A stretch of DNA of 64,000 nt from Megalonaias nervosa. Its lineage: Eukaryota; Mollusca; Bivalvia; Unionida; Unionidae. The DNA lies in contig JAECUM010009856.1 in the NCBI GenBank assembly GCA_016617855.1, positions 1-64,000 on the forward strand, in the 5' to 3' direction. The notes under the pieces are model-generated. The model was not told where the DNA came from. It ran no database searches and saw only the letters and a program-made list of their open reading frames with translations. The position numbers and the translations under genes are program-made. The first letter of the stretch is position 1, and each line of letters begins with the position of its first letter. Shown here piece after piece: positions 30,920-44,189 of this stretch.

Positions 30920-33900
30920 GATTTTGTTGCATAGTTCAACATCCTGGTTAACCTGGGTTCATTTGTCAATACATGTTTTGCTTTGCTGTTGTATTTTCAT
31001 TTTATTCCCCCACTGATAATCCATCAATAGATCATCATTAATTAATGGTACCCTACTGAGAGTATGGCAATATCGACATCAATCTAAAACTTTAAGAAAA
31101 TTTACTAGACTGTAACCCGAGCTACATCTTGGTATCAGCCACTCCAGCTGTGTATCAAATCTAGTTGCAAAGGAAAAAAAAACATTACAAATTAATTAAT
31201 ATCTTTAGATAAGAAATACATGCTGAATAATCATCACTTTGTTCGAGAAATTATATAAGCTCAGTTTAAAATGATTTTGAGATTAGGCAGACCAAAGCTA
31301 GCATTGTTACTGACAAAACTATCAATGTATATATTTTTCTTTTGAAATTGTATTTCTGACAATAATACTTTAATTATCTAATGATTAGACACATGCACAT
31401 ACATTTTTACAGAAAATTTGGGAAAGCTATACACACACATACTTTTAAATAAAATTTGTGTGGCAGGTCCCATCCCCCCACCCCACCCTGGTTTATCATG
31501 AGAGAAATAACATTTATGGCTATGACAGTATTCTTGCCAATTGCACTGTAATTATAAACATGTACAAATTGAACTCACTGTTTCTTGTGGGGTATCAATT
31601 TTCAAGGATTTTATGGTTGCTACAGACTGAATTCAAAGATCTGGTGAACAATTTGTAGAAAAAATTATGACCTGTTTCCCAGTATACAAATGTAAATACA
31701 GATAGAAATATAATTTTTTTCAAAAACCACAAAAACTGATATCCATATAAATAAATCAACAAAAACTCATTGATGTAATGTTCCTGTAAGAAATATCAGT
31801 AGTGGAATTATAAATAAATACGAAAGGAGAATAATATTTTAGTGCTTATTACTGAGGTAGCACATATTACAGTTTAGTACTGAAAATTTGGAGTGGGGGG
31901 ACTCTCTCCAACACTTGAAAGGATGGGAATAATTTAATGCAGAAAATTTGACAGGACTTGAAAATGTATTGTATATTTGTGATTTGGTTGATATTTTGGC
32001 ACAGGATTTTTGCATATTAAAATGTATCCTGCAATTCCACATCATAGAATTAGCCATGCAGAGCAGGGGTGGGTGAATGGTCAACTACCACTGGCAAGCA
32101 AATTTGATCTACAACTGTAATTGCCAAGGCTCTATCATCCTTATTCCACCCACCTTCCCTGAGTGACCACCATTTTGGTGTCTTACTGGCCACCTCCTCC
32201 AGTATTATAAGCTGTATCTCTTACCCTCATAAAGCTCATATAATTTATGTTATGGTGATTTAACATTGTTTTAAAAAAACAAAAATCAGTGGTCAAGTAT
32301 GTTGCTGCCAAACTACACTGATGATTCATCTGCTGTCAACTTGTGAAAATACTAAAATGGTTGAACTAAATTTTTTAAAATTTGTTGACAATAAAAATGT
32401 GGTATTATAAAAAGTTCAAATTGATATTATTAAATTTCGTTTCCAATGCCCCAAAATCTATTCCATTCACTTTGTTAATTGGAATAAAAGATAAGAAATC
32501 AAATAGTAGGCAGTAAAACTCTGGGCAGTTAAGGCAGTTTAATAAGATTGGTGATGAAAATATATACAGTTGCTTGAAATAAAAGTAAAAGAGTCAGATT
32601 TTCTTTTTATTGTGGGTAGATCAGCGGCATTGTTAGGAATTGATGTCTCTGGCCAAGAAGGGATCTTTACCTAAAACTTGAGACAGAAATTTGACGCTGC
32701 TGCAAAAGATTTCATCAGTTGTGCTAATTGCAGTTGAGATGACATTTGTGTAAGATCCTGTATTTGTTTAAGTCACCAACAATGATTAAATGAAATGTGA
32801 TCTTATTGTGTCCACTTTTGAAATTGTATATTAAACTAAAAGTGAATTTAAATTCACTTTTTTCTCTTGACAGTACAAATGAGGATAATTACGTTTTTCA
32901 TAATTAGATTGATTCTTTTAAAAATGTATCTTATTGATAGTGGTATCTGCCTGCAAAAGTAATAATTCTTTAAATTTTATATGTATGTCTCCACTGACCG
33001 ACATGATGGTCAGACTGTTAGGCTCAATATCAGTGGTCTCTGCTTATATTTCGGCCAGTTTTTTTTTTTTTCATTGTTGCTGCACTACATTTAAATCTTT
33101 AGAGTCCCTGAACTTGCTCTTCTGGAGCTTTATATTCAGATATGGTTGGGACAAATTCGGGATGACTTGGGTCATTGATCTCTCTTTTAAAAAATTTAAA
33201 ATTTAAAATAGAAAAACTGTAATGGCTTGCCATTGAAAATCCTCTTGCTTTTTTTAACCCCCCCCCATCTCCAGCCTACCTGTTCTTATTCCCCCCATCC
33301 CCATCTTTTGACAGTGACTAGGGCACATAAGCAAAATCTTTCTAATACTTGATGAGTGTTCCTGATTCAAAGATACCAAACCAGTTTGTGATGTCATGGT
33401 CATCTTCAAACATGAAGGATGAACAACAGAAACATAAATATATCTGTATAAACTTTGGTCAGAAAATATTTGATAATGTCATTGTAAATGAAATTTTTAT
33501 TTACTGTATGTGACCTTAACCCTCATTGGGATGCCATGTCCAGGAATCCATAATCACATTCCTTGTAAATGGTTTATGCAGGGTCAACTTAACTACAATG
33601 TTTCAGGAATTTCAACCCATTGGTTTGCGGAGAAGATTTAGTAATGGACAGTCAGAGAGTATCGCACTATGTTGCCATTTTTTAAAAATTTGTTTTGAAA
33701 ATATTATAGTTGCTTTTCTGAGAAAACAAAATTAACATTTAACAATATTGTCATATAGGAATATTTCAAGTATTTAGTCTTCTGTGTTACACACTTTACT
33801 ATGTTTAGTGGAGACTTTCTTCAGATGTGACTCCTTGTCAAAATTTGACAGAAATTCAGAGTCCTGTGTTAACTTGGACATCTTGTTAAATTCAATACAG

Positions 33901-34030
33901 ATAATAAAGTCAAGAAATTATCAGTATTTTGGGTAATAAGAAAAGAAAAATAATTTTGGTTCTATAGCAAACGATTTTTAAATACCTGTAATAAAATGAG
34001 CATTACATACATTAGCTGTCGCAATCAGAT
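30920..34030. other. Gene-poor interval
   Basis: No exon-like open frame with motif or convincing splice sites was found. Poly-C or poly-T tracts occur near 31470, 33060 and 33260. Confidence 0.35.
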
Positions 34031-34035
34031 TGGAC

Positions 34036-34342
34036 CGCTCCAGTGGCCTAGTGGTTAGAGCGTCCGCCTTGGATGCAGGAGGTTGCAGGTTCTAACTCCG
34101 GCCGAGACATACCAAAGACTTACAAAAATGGTACTAACAGCTGCCTCGCTAGGCGCTCAGCATTAAGAGGCTAGTGTTATTACTGGTCGGCCTGGTGTCA
34201 GGATAATGTGACTGGGTGGGACATGATGCTACATGTCTGTGGCATGATGCCCCAGTGCTAGACATCACTGTAAACTGTCACACTGCAGACATCATAACAA
34301 TATGACTGAAAAATTGTTAAAGCTATGTTAAAAAGACAAATC
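34036..34342 (+). repeat. tRNA-derived SINE
   Basis: The head has a pol III A box (TGGCCTAGTGGTTAGAGCG, 34044) and B box (GGTTCTAACTCC, 34088) at tRNA-like spacing. A body follows with AGGCGCTCAGCATTAAGAGG and TCGGCCTGGTGTCAGGATAA, then an A/T-rich tail. The body resembles the conserved central domain of widespread metazoan SINEs (for example bivalve MetaSINE-type families), which is inference from memory of the style. The missing full tRNA structure excludes a functional tRNA gene. Confidence 0.8.
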
Positions 34343-34344
34343 GC

Positions 34345-35680
34345 ACACACACACACAGAGCTGTCATGATCATCTAATCTGACCAATTTTCATACCTAAC
34401 TGCCTTGAATATACAAGTATTTATACCATGACTATTCAGTCGAAAATTTAGTTAAGTGTTCAACTGGATTATAACTATGAAGCTGATCAGTATCTATGGT
34501 TTAAAATTCTAGATCTATTGAAAGTTTAGTTCCTGGTCTAAAGTAGTGATAAAAATTAGATTATTCGCTGCCACTGAACATAGAAATGTTACCAAATGGT
34601 CACATATTTGAAATGTACCAGCAACCAGGAAGTAGGACTAACACAAAAATTTTGGCACATAATGGGCCTAGATATTGATAAAATCTGTTTTGGTCACCAC
34701 TGTTATAGGTAAATTTAACATGAAGCATCCCATTTTAAATTTTCATTTGATTATAGGCATGCTGAATAATGAAAAGCAACATTGTATTTTTGGCACAATT
34801 AAAGTGAGATGCCAGATTGTTATTTTATCATGCTTTTGATTCACAGTCGTATTGAGGATGGACGTCATAAAGTTGTTATCTGTGTACTTCAACAGTTTCA
34901 AAATTTACCTTTATCCATTGTTCACGTCTGTTTTGCCCAATTTTGTACATCTGTGCAGGAACCTGTACAAGAAAATTCTTTTTCCAGGCATACATGGGTT
35001 TGTATATCCAACTGCATAAAAACTGTCAGGCATTTTGACTGTTTATATGAAATAATAATGTTTATAATATATAGGTTTTGAAAGAAAAATTGGTGTACGG
35101 GTACAATATTTAAACTTGACAATGCCATGTGAGTTATGAGATATATGATAGTGCATACTTCAAAATTGTTTAGGCAAAAGATATGTATTTCTGGTCAGCC
35201 GATGGCTGTTTTTCATTACCAACTCTAGCACATTTTTCCCCCCAGGTTTAAAAAATAATTTAACAACAAAATAAAATTAAAAACAAAAATTCCTGAAATT
35301 GATTTGTGCATCTAATTGACTAATTGAGCTGGTTTAACCCAGTACATGAAGCGTTTAATACATTATATATAATAAACATTATAATATAAGTATAACGTTT
35401 ATCCAAAAAAAACTACCTACATACCCTAATTTTAAAACCAGTGCAACAGGAAACATAAATTTGTTGTATTTTGCCTTATTGCCATTTCTTGCCAACCATT
35501 TGGTGCATGCACACCGAAAACTCATCTTATTAGCTTTCCATGCTTCCAGTTGATAGTCATATTGGCTGTTAATTCTTCCTTTCATATCAGTGTTTACTTG
35601 AGGGATACAAGATGGAGAGTCAAAATTCCCTTGTCGTCAGAACTGGGGTCAAGTTAAAAATTTGAGGGCCTCTGATTCAC
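34345..35680. other. No gene recognised
   Basis: AT-rich DNA with short open frames lacking motifs. A short CA run follows the SINE tail at 34344-34358. Confidence 0.35.
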
Positions 35681-35721
35681 AAATGAGGATAAGGGAGGCT
35701 TGAATTAAACTTGAATAGCAT

Positions 35722-35950
35722 GAGCCCTAGGGACCCTTGCCATGCATTGATAACCTGTTGGGGAAAATGTAGATGTTTGGGATTGACTATGTCAGACAAG
35801 AGAGGGCTGGTTACTGAAGGTCCACAGGATGAAGATTCGGGGTCCTTGCCATGCGTTGATAACATGTAGGGGAAAATGTGAATCTACAAGACTAACTGTT
35901 TCAGATAACTGAGGGCAAATTACTGAGGGTCTGCAGTTTGAACATTTGGG
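35722..35950. repeat. Two-copy tandem duplication of about 120 bp
   Basis: The block CCTTGCCATGCATTGATAAC with GGGGAAAATGTAGAT recurs as CCTTGCCATGCGTTGATAAC with GGGGAAAATGTGAAT about 110-120 bases on, including a shared ACTGA(A/G)GGTC stretch. Confidence 0.7.
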
Positions 35951-36694
35951 GTCCACAAAATAACCTTTAAAGGTCTGAGATGCAATGAAAGCACTTACAG
36001 ATCATTTGTCATTTTGGTGCCATTTCTTGATTAGGCTTTTATGATCATTCACAAACTGCATATCAGTATTTTTGTACAGTTTTACAAAAATATACCTGCA
36101 CCTTGATTTTTTGATGATATTTTACTATTTTGCAAAAAATTTCCACTGCCTTGATTTTGAATGAAATCATGTTGCCATTATTAATTCAATCCTCTTCAGA
36201 GGTCTCGCTAAGATTTTAAAACTAGGAGACCAGGACTCCCATTTTGGTAAAAAAAGGAGTCCCACCAGCAAAATTTGCAGTCTCCTCCCAGAAGATGTGA
36301 ACTTTGTATATTAGAAGAAATGTTGGTTGCCACTGAATTTAATTTCCATATTCTTTATAACACTGACATATAGCTCTTGTTTTTTGTCCATCAGAGTGTG
36401 ACTGAATTTTGTCAGTTTTGTCAATCCAAGGAAAGGTCTTATTCCAAACACTAAGCCAGACATCACACACTTTCTTACACTTGGCTACTGTCCCATCTGA
36501 ACTGTCATTTCAAACAACTTAGCACTCTCCTGACTCTCATTATAATCTTCGTCATTTTGCCGTTTAACCCCAAAATACCTATCCAAATGTACAAATGGCA
36601 TTTTGTCTAAGTCGCAATATGTCTTGATTTCGAGGTCATATGCACTACTTGTTCAGCTACACTCTGAAATGAACTCAATAATGAAAGCTAAATT

Positions 36695-37110
36695 TGTTTA
36701 TCTGATGTACTCTTAAAATAACCACATGTAGATATCTGGGTCTTTCTGCCTCTGAATTCTGTCACTAAATATTGGCACTTTTTTCCACCCATGAGCCAGT
36801 CAGTCTTTGAACTTGCTGCCCAGCTGTCGCATCATGTTCTTTTGATTTACTCCTATAAAGGACCACATGTACATCTCTGGGTCTTTGTGCCCCTGAATTC
36901 AATCATTGTAAATATCAGCACATTATCCCACCCAGCAGCCAGTCCGAGTCTTTGAACTTGCTGCCAAGCTATTGCATCATGTTCTTTTGATGTACTCTCA
37001 GGGGTCTTTCAGCCATTGAATTCTGTGAATGTAAATATCAGAACAGCTAATTGATCAACACATTTTCCCACTCAGCAGGTGTCTAAGGCAAGTGTGGCAA
37101 GTCTTTGAAT
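36695..37110. repeat. About 140-bp tandem repeat, three diverged copies
   Basis: ACCACATGTAGATATCTGGG, ACCACATGTACATCTCTGGG and TTTGAACTTGCTGCC(C/A)A motifs recur at 138-145-bp spacing. It ends about 200 bases before the first coding exon of the zinc-finger gene, so it lies in its promoter or first intron. Confidence 0.7.
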
Positions 37111-37310
37111 TTTGCCGCCCACCTATTACATGTGTACAGAGGACTCCCACTGAGATGATTTTCTGCGTCAAAATACACGTGATTAAGAGTTTCCAAGACC
37201 TCTGCTCATATTCTTTTTTATTCTCAATATTTTTCATGTTCTTAAATGGTGCCATTCTGTTTTCCAGATTAATCTGTCATTTACAAGAAAACACTTAATA
37301 CAATAGCGGG

Positions 37311-37707
37311 ATGTCCGAAACAACCCATTATATGTATCAGTGTGGACACTGCGACTACAAAGCTCCTGGCACACCAAGCCTTGTGCTGCATCACTATTTG
37401 AACCACCCTGGAAAGCAATTTCAGCGGATCTGCTTACCCTCAGCAGTGTCACCCGACCCTCTGGAAGACCCGCCAGTATCACCTGTGAGACAGGATGAGA
37501 GTAGAGAGCAAGTAGAAACCAACTCTGATATAGCCATGGACAAGAAAGATCCAGCAGGTGTAGAGAGAAATGTTGTTAAAGATCCACCTGTGCAAGGCAA
37601 AAACACCAAGAAGCAACAATTTGGAAGGAAGAGAAAGAAAGCAGTGGAAACATTCTTTCAACCTGGAAGACTGTCATTGAAGAAGAAAAAGAGATTAAGA
37701 TCCAAAG
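37311..37707 (+). CDS. Exon with ATG and first zinc finger of a C2H2 protein
   Basis: A TTTTCCAG acceptor at about 37268 precedes the ATG at 37311 by about 43 bases, so this appears to be the first coding exon, after a 5' UTR intron. It encodes MSETTHYMYQCGHCDYKAPG and a C2H2 finger of pattern CX2CX12HX4H ending NHPGKQF. Then come a Pro/acidic linker and a very basic tail (GRKRKKAVETF, KKKKRLRSK) that should act as a nuclear localisation signal. The donor G|GTGAAC leaves phase 1, matching exon 2; reading through would stop after three codons. A likely nuclear DNA- or chromatin-binding protein; no named orthologue recognised. Confidence 0.75.
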
Positions 37708-38394
37708 GTGAACATTGATATTTTTTCCTAGATTTGCAGTTTTTAGGCTGTGTCATGCCCATGCACCGATCGTTCTATTTTATTTCAGATGGCCTTCGTC
37801 CGTGATTCAGAGAGCTTATAATTATGTATACCATCATTAATGTGTACGTATCTGACCTATAATTTTCAGCACACCATATTTTCAAAATTAGTAATAATTT
37901 CAATTGTACATAAAATTTCTGGACATCAGTTAAATTTTTAAAACCTGCAAAAGAAAAAACTTAAGTAGGAATTGAAACTAAGGAATGTTTTACTGGTACT
38001 CAGAAATGATGACTGTATTATACATAATCACCAGAAATGTTTAATGGAGACTTCGGATTTATTTTTAGTGGATAATAAGTTTGGGATCAGGATAGTGTTG
38101 AATTCTTTCTAGGTACTGTACCGTTTAAATTTTTATAAAAGTTAGTTTTTAAACACTGCTCAATCACATCAGATACAAACATTATAATTTGTGTGAATTT
38201 TAAAAATCTCTAAGCGGGGGAAAAAGGCCTAGACTTTACAAGAGCATGGAAAGTCAGAAACATCTATATACAAATTCGGTGCGGTATTGTAGTCTTGACT
38301 GAAATTTACATAGGTCGATGGAGGTGTGGGTACTAATATTAGTATTATATACACATATCATTTTTGACTGAACAGGGTAATTTGTTTTGGGTTA
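37708..38394. other. First coding intron of the C2H2 gene, left part
   Basis: Opens with the exon-1 donor. AT-rich, with nothing recognisable before the SINE. The stretch 38614-39444 after the SINE is equally plain up to the exon-2 acceptor. Confidence 0.4.
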
Positions 38395-38613
38395 ATGCCA
38401 TTTCTCAGCACAGGATTAGCTATACATGGCAGTCAGTATAACTGGTGGAAGAAGAACCCCGGAAAACCCCATTAAGAACCACCTACCCACAGGAAGCTAC
38501 TTGCAAGCTTTCTCATACCCACATTGCTCAAGCCAGAGAATTGAAACCATGCAGACAGGTGAAAAGGCAGTGATTGCTAAAATGCAGTCTCATTAGACCA
38601 CTTGGCCACCCAT
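38395..38613 (-). repeat. tRNA-derived SINE on the minus strand
   Basis: On the minus strand there is an A-box-like GGGTGGCCAAGTGGTCTAAT and a B-box-like GCATGGTTTCAATTCTC, about 45 bases apart as in long-variable-arm tRNAs. A body follows with GGGGTTTTCCGGGGTTCTTC. It lies in the first coding intron of the C2H2 gene. Confidence 0.65.
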
Positions 38614-39444
38614 GAAGAATGTAAATAAAAATGAACCAATAGTGTGCATATAGTTGTAATTGTAATGGTCTATTCTAGAATGTGTGATTGCAAAATTCAT
38701 GCTAATTTAAATAAAATTGTATGCCCAAAACTTAACCCATTGTTCAAAACTTGCACAGCTCTACCTTTATATCTCAAAACCAAAAGACAGAATTTGACCA
38801 AATTTGACATAAAGCATCATGGCTTCAGAGCATTTTAAATTTATACAAAGAATGGCAATCCACCATCAAATATGGACACTATTGCTGAAATTATGAGAAG
38901 TACAAGTAACATTATCTCTGAAAATTTAACAGAATTTGACCAATATTGAAAGAAATCATCCAAGATTTCTTATCCAACCTATCACGCATTTATAGATGGC
39001 TATCACAGAATTTTTTTATTGGACAGTATACTGCAAGACCGGTCGCTTAATATTAGGAATATTTGAAGAAAGTGCAAAATAATATTAAATAATAAACAAA
39101 TTTTCTTGTAACTTCAATTTCTTTTAAACCACTTTAAGTAAACAGCAATTGGAAAACATCCTTATAGATGGGAATGTCCTTATATATGGGAATGTCCAAG
39201 CTTTATAATATATATTTAGACATTTTATGAGGAAATGGAAACTAGAGTAAACAGAGTTCCCATGGCCACTCACCATTTGATTTAATTTAAACATTATTGG
39301 TCACCTAACTGTGACTTGTTTTACATTATACCAGAATTCTCCTTTGCTCATGTTTCTGAAGGTTTCCAAAGGGGACTATTGACTTCCTAATTTTGTCACC
39401 AGGCAGTCACTTTATGGTACACTAATTAGAACTCCTCCTTTCAG

Positions 39445-39663
39445 GTTCTGATAGAAGCAAGAAATTCCAGTGTGGTTGGTGTAAGTTCAGTGCTAATCAA
39501 CCCATGTTCATTGTGGCACACCACAAAAGTAGGCATCCAAGCCGTGAACTTGACATCATCATGCTAGAGCCTAGCGGCAAATGTAAAAATGAATTCACTT
39601 TGTCACCCAGTGAAGAAAAGCAGAACTGCCCTGTGTTTGACAACAGTCCAGATGTAGAAAAGG
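39445..39663 (+). CDS. Exon with second zinc finger of the C2H2 protein
   Basis: The acceptor CTCCTCCTTTCAG|GT and donor AAAAG|GTAAGG define a 219-bp, 73-codon exon in phase 1-1. It carries FQCGWCKFSANQPMFIVA, HHKSRHPSREL, the same CX2CX12HX4HP finger as in the neighbouring exons, followed by an acidic linker. Phase and layout match the other finger exons, so the gene seems built by duplication of a one-finger exon. The 3' donor is followed at once by a 34-bp minisatellite. Confidence 0.82.
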
Positions 39664-39689
39664 GTAAGGATGAAGTAGGAAATACCTAT

Positions 39690-40556
39690 GCAGTCCTTTA
39701 CTTTAAATCCCTTCAGTAAACTGCCATCCCTCAATACCGAAGCCACTTAGTATACTGCCACACCTCAGTGCTGCAGCCCCTTAGTATACGGCCACCACTC
39801 AATACTGCAACCCCTCAGTAAACTGCCAAACCTCAATACTGCAGCCCCTTAGTATACTGCCACATCTCAATACTGCACCCCCTTAGTATACTGCCACCCC
39901 TCAATACTATAGCCCATTAGTATACTACCACACCTCAGTAATGCAGCCCATTAGTATACTTCCAAACCCCAAAACTGCTACCCATCAGTATACTGCAGCC
40001 TCTTAGTAAACTGCCACACCTCAGTACTGCAGCCTCTTATAGTATACTGCCACATGTCCATACTGCAGCCCCTTAGTATACTGCCAACCCTCAATACTGT
40101 AGCCCATTAGTATACTACCACGCAGCCCATTAGTATACTTCCAAACCCCAATACTGCAGCCCCTTGGTATACTGCTACCCCTTAGTATACTGCAGCCTCA
40201 CCTCAATATTGCAGCCCCTTAGTATACTGCCACACCTCAATACTGCAGCCCCTTAGTATATTGCCACCACTCAATACTGCAGCCCCTTAGTATACTGCCA
40301 CACCTCATTACTGTAGACCGTTAGTATACTACCACACCTCAATAATGCAGCCCATTAGTATACTTCCAAACCCCAATACTGCAGACCCTTGGTATACTGC
40401 TACCCTTCAGTATACTGCGGCCTCTTATTAAACTGCCACCTCAATACTGCAGCCTCATAGTATACTGCCACAACTCAATACTACAGCCCCTTAGTTAGTA
40501 TACTGCCACAACTCAATATACTACTGCCTTTTAGTATATTGATGCCCCTCTTTAAT
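39690..40556. repeat. 34-bp minisatellite array, about 25 copies
   Basis: The unit is approximately CCTCAATACTGCAGCCCCTT plus AGTATACTGCCACA. It starts about 25 bases after the exon-2 donor of the C2H2 gene. Copies are 80-95 percent alike by eye, with some units missing 10-15 bases. Confidence 0.93.
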
Positions 40557-41319
40557 GCCAGGTTTGGTCATGGATCCCATTATTAAATTAGTTAAATTTT
40601 GTTATATTTCTCCTTAATTTTATTTCACACAAAGTTAGCTATTGACTGTTGAGAAAATCCTTTTTGTGCTAATGAAGCAAATAGTTATTGATGGCCCGCT
40701 TGTGTTTGAATGACACACCTATATAACTGTCAGAATAATGGTGCAAATGTCATTCATCTCCATGCTGGTCATATTCATGATTGTAATTAAGCCCCTTACC
40801 AGTGCAATATGTAGTGGAGTGTTTGGCTGACAGTGACTGATGGTTTAACTAGAATGTTTACATGTCTTTTTGCTAGTGACTTATTCAATACAACAATGCA
40901 ATTGAACATACTCATCAGAAATAGTTCATGAACATGTTAACTTGTTTGCAGAAAATGACCTCATTTAGAGCAAAACTATTCAACTGAATTTGTCCGAACT
41001 TGCCTCCCTTTCTGTATCTAGTCCAATCAGACCAAATAAAATTAACGTTTGGAAAGAAATTAGAGCGGTAAAAAAATTAGTGAAATAGGGCATCTTGGCC
41101 AGACTTGCTACAACCATGGTAGTGATGTTGTCAAAGTCATTTTTTTTTTCTTACTCTGTCAGGATTAAGAAAGTGTGGTGAAGTTATGGTTATTAACTCT
41201 ACTGGTTTTGGTACAAGAGTTCATGCTAATGATTGTTTTCTGTCGTCTATCATCCATCTATTAGCACAAGTTTGTCATCGCTACTCCTTCTAAACTAACT
41301 TGAGGAAAGCCAAGAAGTT

Positions 41320-42225
41320 TAAACAACATATTCAAAGATCTGGTTGGTCCATAATGATAATGGCAGTGAAATCCAGTATGACCACAATGGTGAGAGTCTT
41401 GAAATTTTTTTAATCAATTCTCCCAGATGGATGGTCATATCGATGTGGGGTTTTCGTAAAAACATATTTTGATGTATAGTTGGTCCAGAATGAAAATAAT
41501 ATGTGTCATTTTATTTATATTTAAACATGTCAACTCAGACATTTAAGAAAATAGTCACCAGATTTGGTGTATTGGAGCATTTTAAGAATATTGAAGTAGT
41601 TTCAATACCTAGCAGTTAAAGTGAATAAAAGGACAGAAGAAATGGTCTTATCTTTGAATGCTGGAAATTATTTTCAGCCAGTAGAGTATCATTCACTTTA
41701 ATGGACTCTTGTTTTAAAACTAGACAACATATAGAAATAGATATGCAAAAGTAATTCTCATTTTCGTACCATTCGATTTTGTTTTCATTATTTCACTGAA
41801 AAGGAAAGTTATTTTGACATGGTGTTTTCATCAGAGGAGTTCTTATTGTGTCTTGTTGGTCCATGATTAAATTGGCAAATGCTTAATAGGGCCTCCATGT
41901 TGGCACACTGAAAAATATTGTTGTCACTACTCCTTCCAAATGGATGGCTGTAACAAGATGGGTTTTCATCAGTAGAGTTCTTATGGGACCTAGTTGGTAC
42001 TAAATGAAATTCATGCGAGTATGGCTGCCACAATGTCTTAAAAATCTTGTTGTCACTACTCCCCCTGGATGGTCATTATAACATGGGACTGTTACCAAAA
42101 AATTGTATCACTGAAGAATATCAGAGATGGTTTCAACATTCAGAAGTTGAAAGGATACATGGTCTTATCTTGAATTCCTGGAAATTCTTTTCACCCATTT
42201 GAGCAGCAGTCCCTCAAGGGACTTA
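41320..42225. repeat. Diverged dispersed repeat family (intronic copies)
   Basis: Motifs TTGGTCC(A/T)(A/G)AATGA, CTTGAAAAT or relatives, and GATGGTCATAT with ATGGGGTTTTC recur at roughly 140-170 bp. The same family fills 46380-50340. It lies in the intron between exon 2 and exon 3 of the C2H2 gene. A plain AT-rich stretch (40560-41320) precedes it. Confidence 0.65.
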
Positions 42226-42510
42226 TATTCTAGCATGTGATAGTAAAGGCAGATGAAGTTCCAATTCTAGTATATCAATGTCTGTTCTTACAGTGTAAAT
42301 GGATGTGAAATACGATGAGATTCTATTATGAGACATGAATTCTTTGTAGAAATATGAGACTTTTTATCAATACATTATCAATATGCTAATTGTGGCACGG
42401 ATTTTTATAGACTTGTTTTGGGGCTGCATTCCCACTCCATTTCCAATGCCAAAAACTACATTTTTCTCAATTTGTTTGTTTAAATAAACTCCCCATCAAA
42501 ACTTTTTAAA

Positions 42511-42624
42511 GATCCATGTTATTTACTGTGCTCATTTTGAGAGAGTAATAAGTGTGGTTAGATCAGATTCCCACACTTGTTACAGTTATTACTCTCCCAA
42601 AATCAGCACAGTAAAGAACATGGA
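42511..42624. repeat. Foldback element with about 45-bp arms
   Basis: The left arm starts TCCATGTTATTTACTGTGCT and the right arm is its reverse complement (AGCACAGTAAAGAACATGGA), with CACACTT-type inner ends. About 90 percent pairing. Intronic in the C2H2 gene; the surrounding intron (42630-43710) shows nothing else. Confidence 0.75.
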
Positions 42625-43711
42625 TGTAATAATTGTAATAATTGTGGTAATTGATCTAACAGGTCAAAGCAGCTTAGGCTGAAACATAACAGGGTTTGTG
42701 TTAAAATTTGGGCAAAAGAACTTTCATATTAGCCAGAGAAGGGTTAAGATGGTGGAAATATGGAGGTGTCTGGAAATTAAAAAATGTATAATGTGCAAAA
42801 TAATCACTTTAAAACATTTTCTTCACATGTCAGATGAATAATGTACTTTTGAAAAACTACTAAACTTTGAAAATAGGCTTGTCAAAAATTGACAAGTTCA
42901 CATAGTAGAAATCTGTTTTTCATACTTTTCAGAGAAGAAAATATCAGATAAAATGATTTATTTTATTAGTATAGGGCCTTCATACATCCAGAGCCATTAT
43001 TCAATTCTGACTGGGTTACAAAAAATCCATTTTTCACTCACTGTTTTCAATGATCATGATAACTTTTCAGCAGGAATTCCATATATGGCAGTGCAGTTTC
43101 TGGCATTTAATAAAATCAAATTGGCATCAAAATCAGCTACAGAACATAAAACTATTTCTAACTTTCCACTTTTCTTTTTGAAGGGAAATTTCACACACAG
43201 TCTTCATTCACTTTCATTATTAATGCACTGTAATGAAATACAAAGGGCTGTTGGGGAATGTCATAAAATCAAGGGTGAAATGATACATCTTTGCCATGTA
43301 TCAATATGATTCACAATGTACGGCATACAGAACAATATATTATTAATACACATGTCATTTTGATGGTCTTTTCATCTTTGGAAGGGCTGTAAGTGTTAGG
43401 TGGTGCCCTTTTATGTGTTTTGACATAATGGTTGTATGACTGGCATGCAGATTACGGACACACATGGACATAGCATTTATTTAAATGCCATTCTTATCCA
43501 TAACAAAAATGCTTTCAGACAGACTACCTGTCAGTTGTCAGTAATATTAATTCAACTTTTTAGGCCATTTCAGGCTGCTCCATTTGATTAGATGCAGCAG
43601 TTATCTTGGCCACCATGTCCTTTGTTTGGCACAGCATGAAAATGCTTTAAAAACATCTTATTTTTATCAATTGCATGTCTTGTTAAACTTGGAAATTTAT
43701 CTTTAAAACAG

Positions 43712-43920
43712 GAGAAATAGTGCAATTTTCTTATGCTAGGAAAATGTCATCTGGAATAAGTCTGGCTGTGAGAGTGGAGAGTAACACCTTCAAAATCCAT
43801 CACACCATACTTCCTGCAGATGCAAAACAACTGCCACAGCCACAGGCACTCCTTTTTGTTCCTAAAAGAAGGAAAGCTATTGACAATACGCACTCCCCTT
43901 CTATAATAAATGCAGTTTGA
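43712..43920 (+). CDS. Possible alternative terminal exon of the C2H2 gene
   Basis: An acceptor (CTTTAAAACAG) leads into an open phase-1 frame with 69 codons to a TGA at 43918. It reads GEIVQFSYARKMSSGISLAV at the start and has a basic FVPKRRK cluster near the end. The frame fits the phase-1 donor of exon 2. The polypyrimidine tract is weak and there is no zinc finger. It could end a shorter isoform; skipping it joins exon 2 to the last exon in frame. Confidence 0.45.
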
Positions 43921-44189
43921 CATCACTGTCATTCACTGATTCTATGAAAATTTTGTTTATCCTGTTGGCATGTTTAGTCACTGATTACATATATCAGCTT
44001 CAGAAGAGTAATTCCAAACTATTTCCCTATGACTATGATTTAAGTACTAAACAGATCATTCAGTAACCACTTTTGCTTGAAGTTTCTCTCTTGCTTTGTG
44101 TCTTCTTATGTTTATAGCTACTTGGAATAGTTTGGATGCCAATACTTCCAGTGTATCACAGAGGAAATAAGGTACATTAAGCTCTGATG

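Noticed and set aside
34036..34110. tRNA gene
   Set aside because: A and B boxes are present but the cloverleaf is incomplete and a SINE body follows directly.
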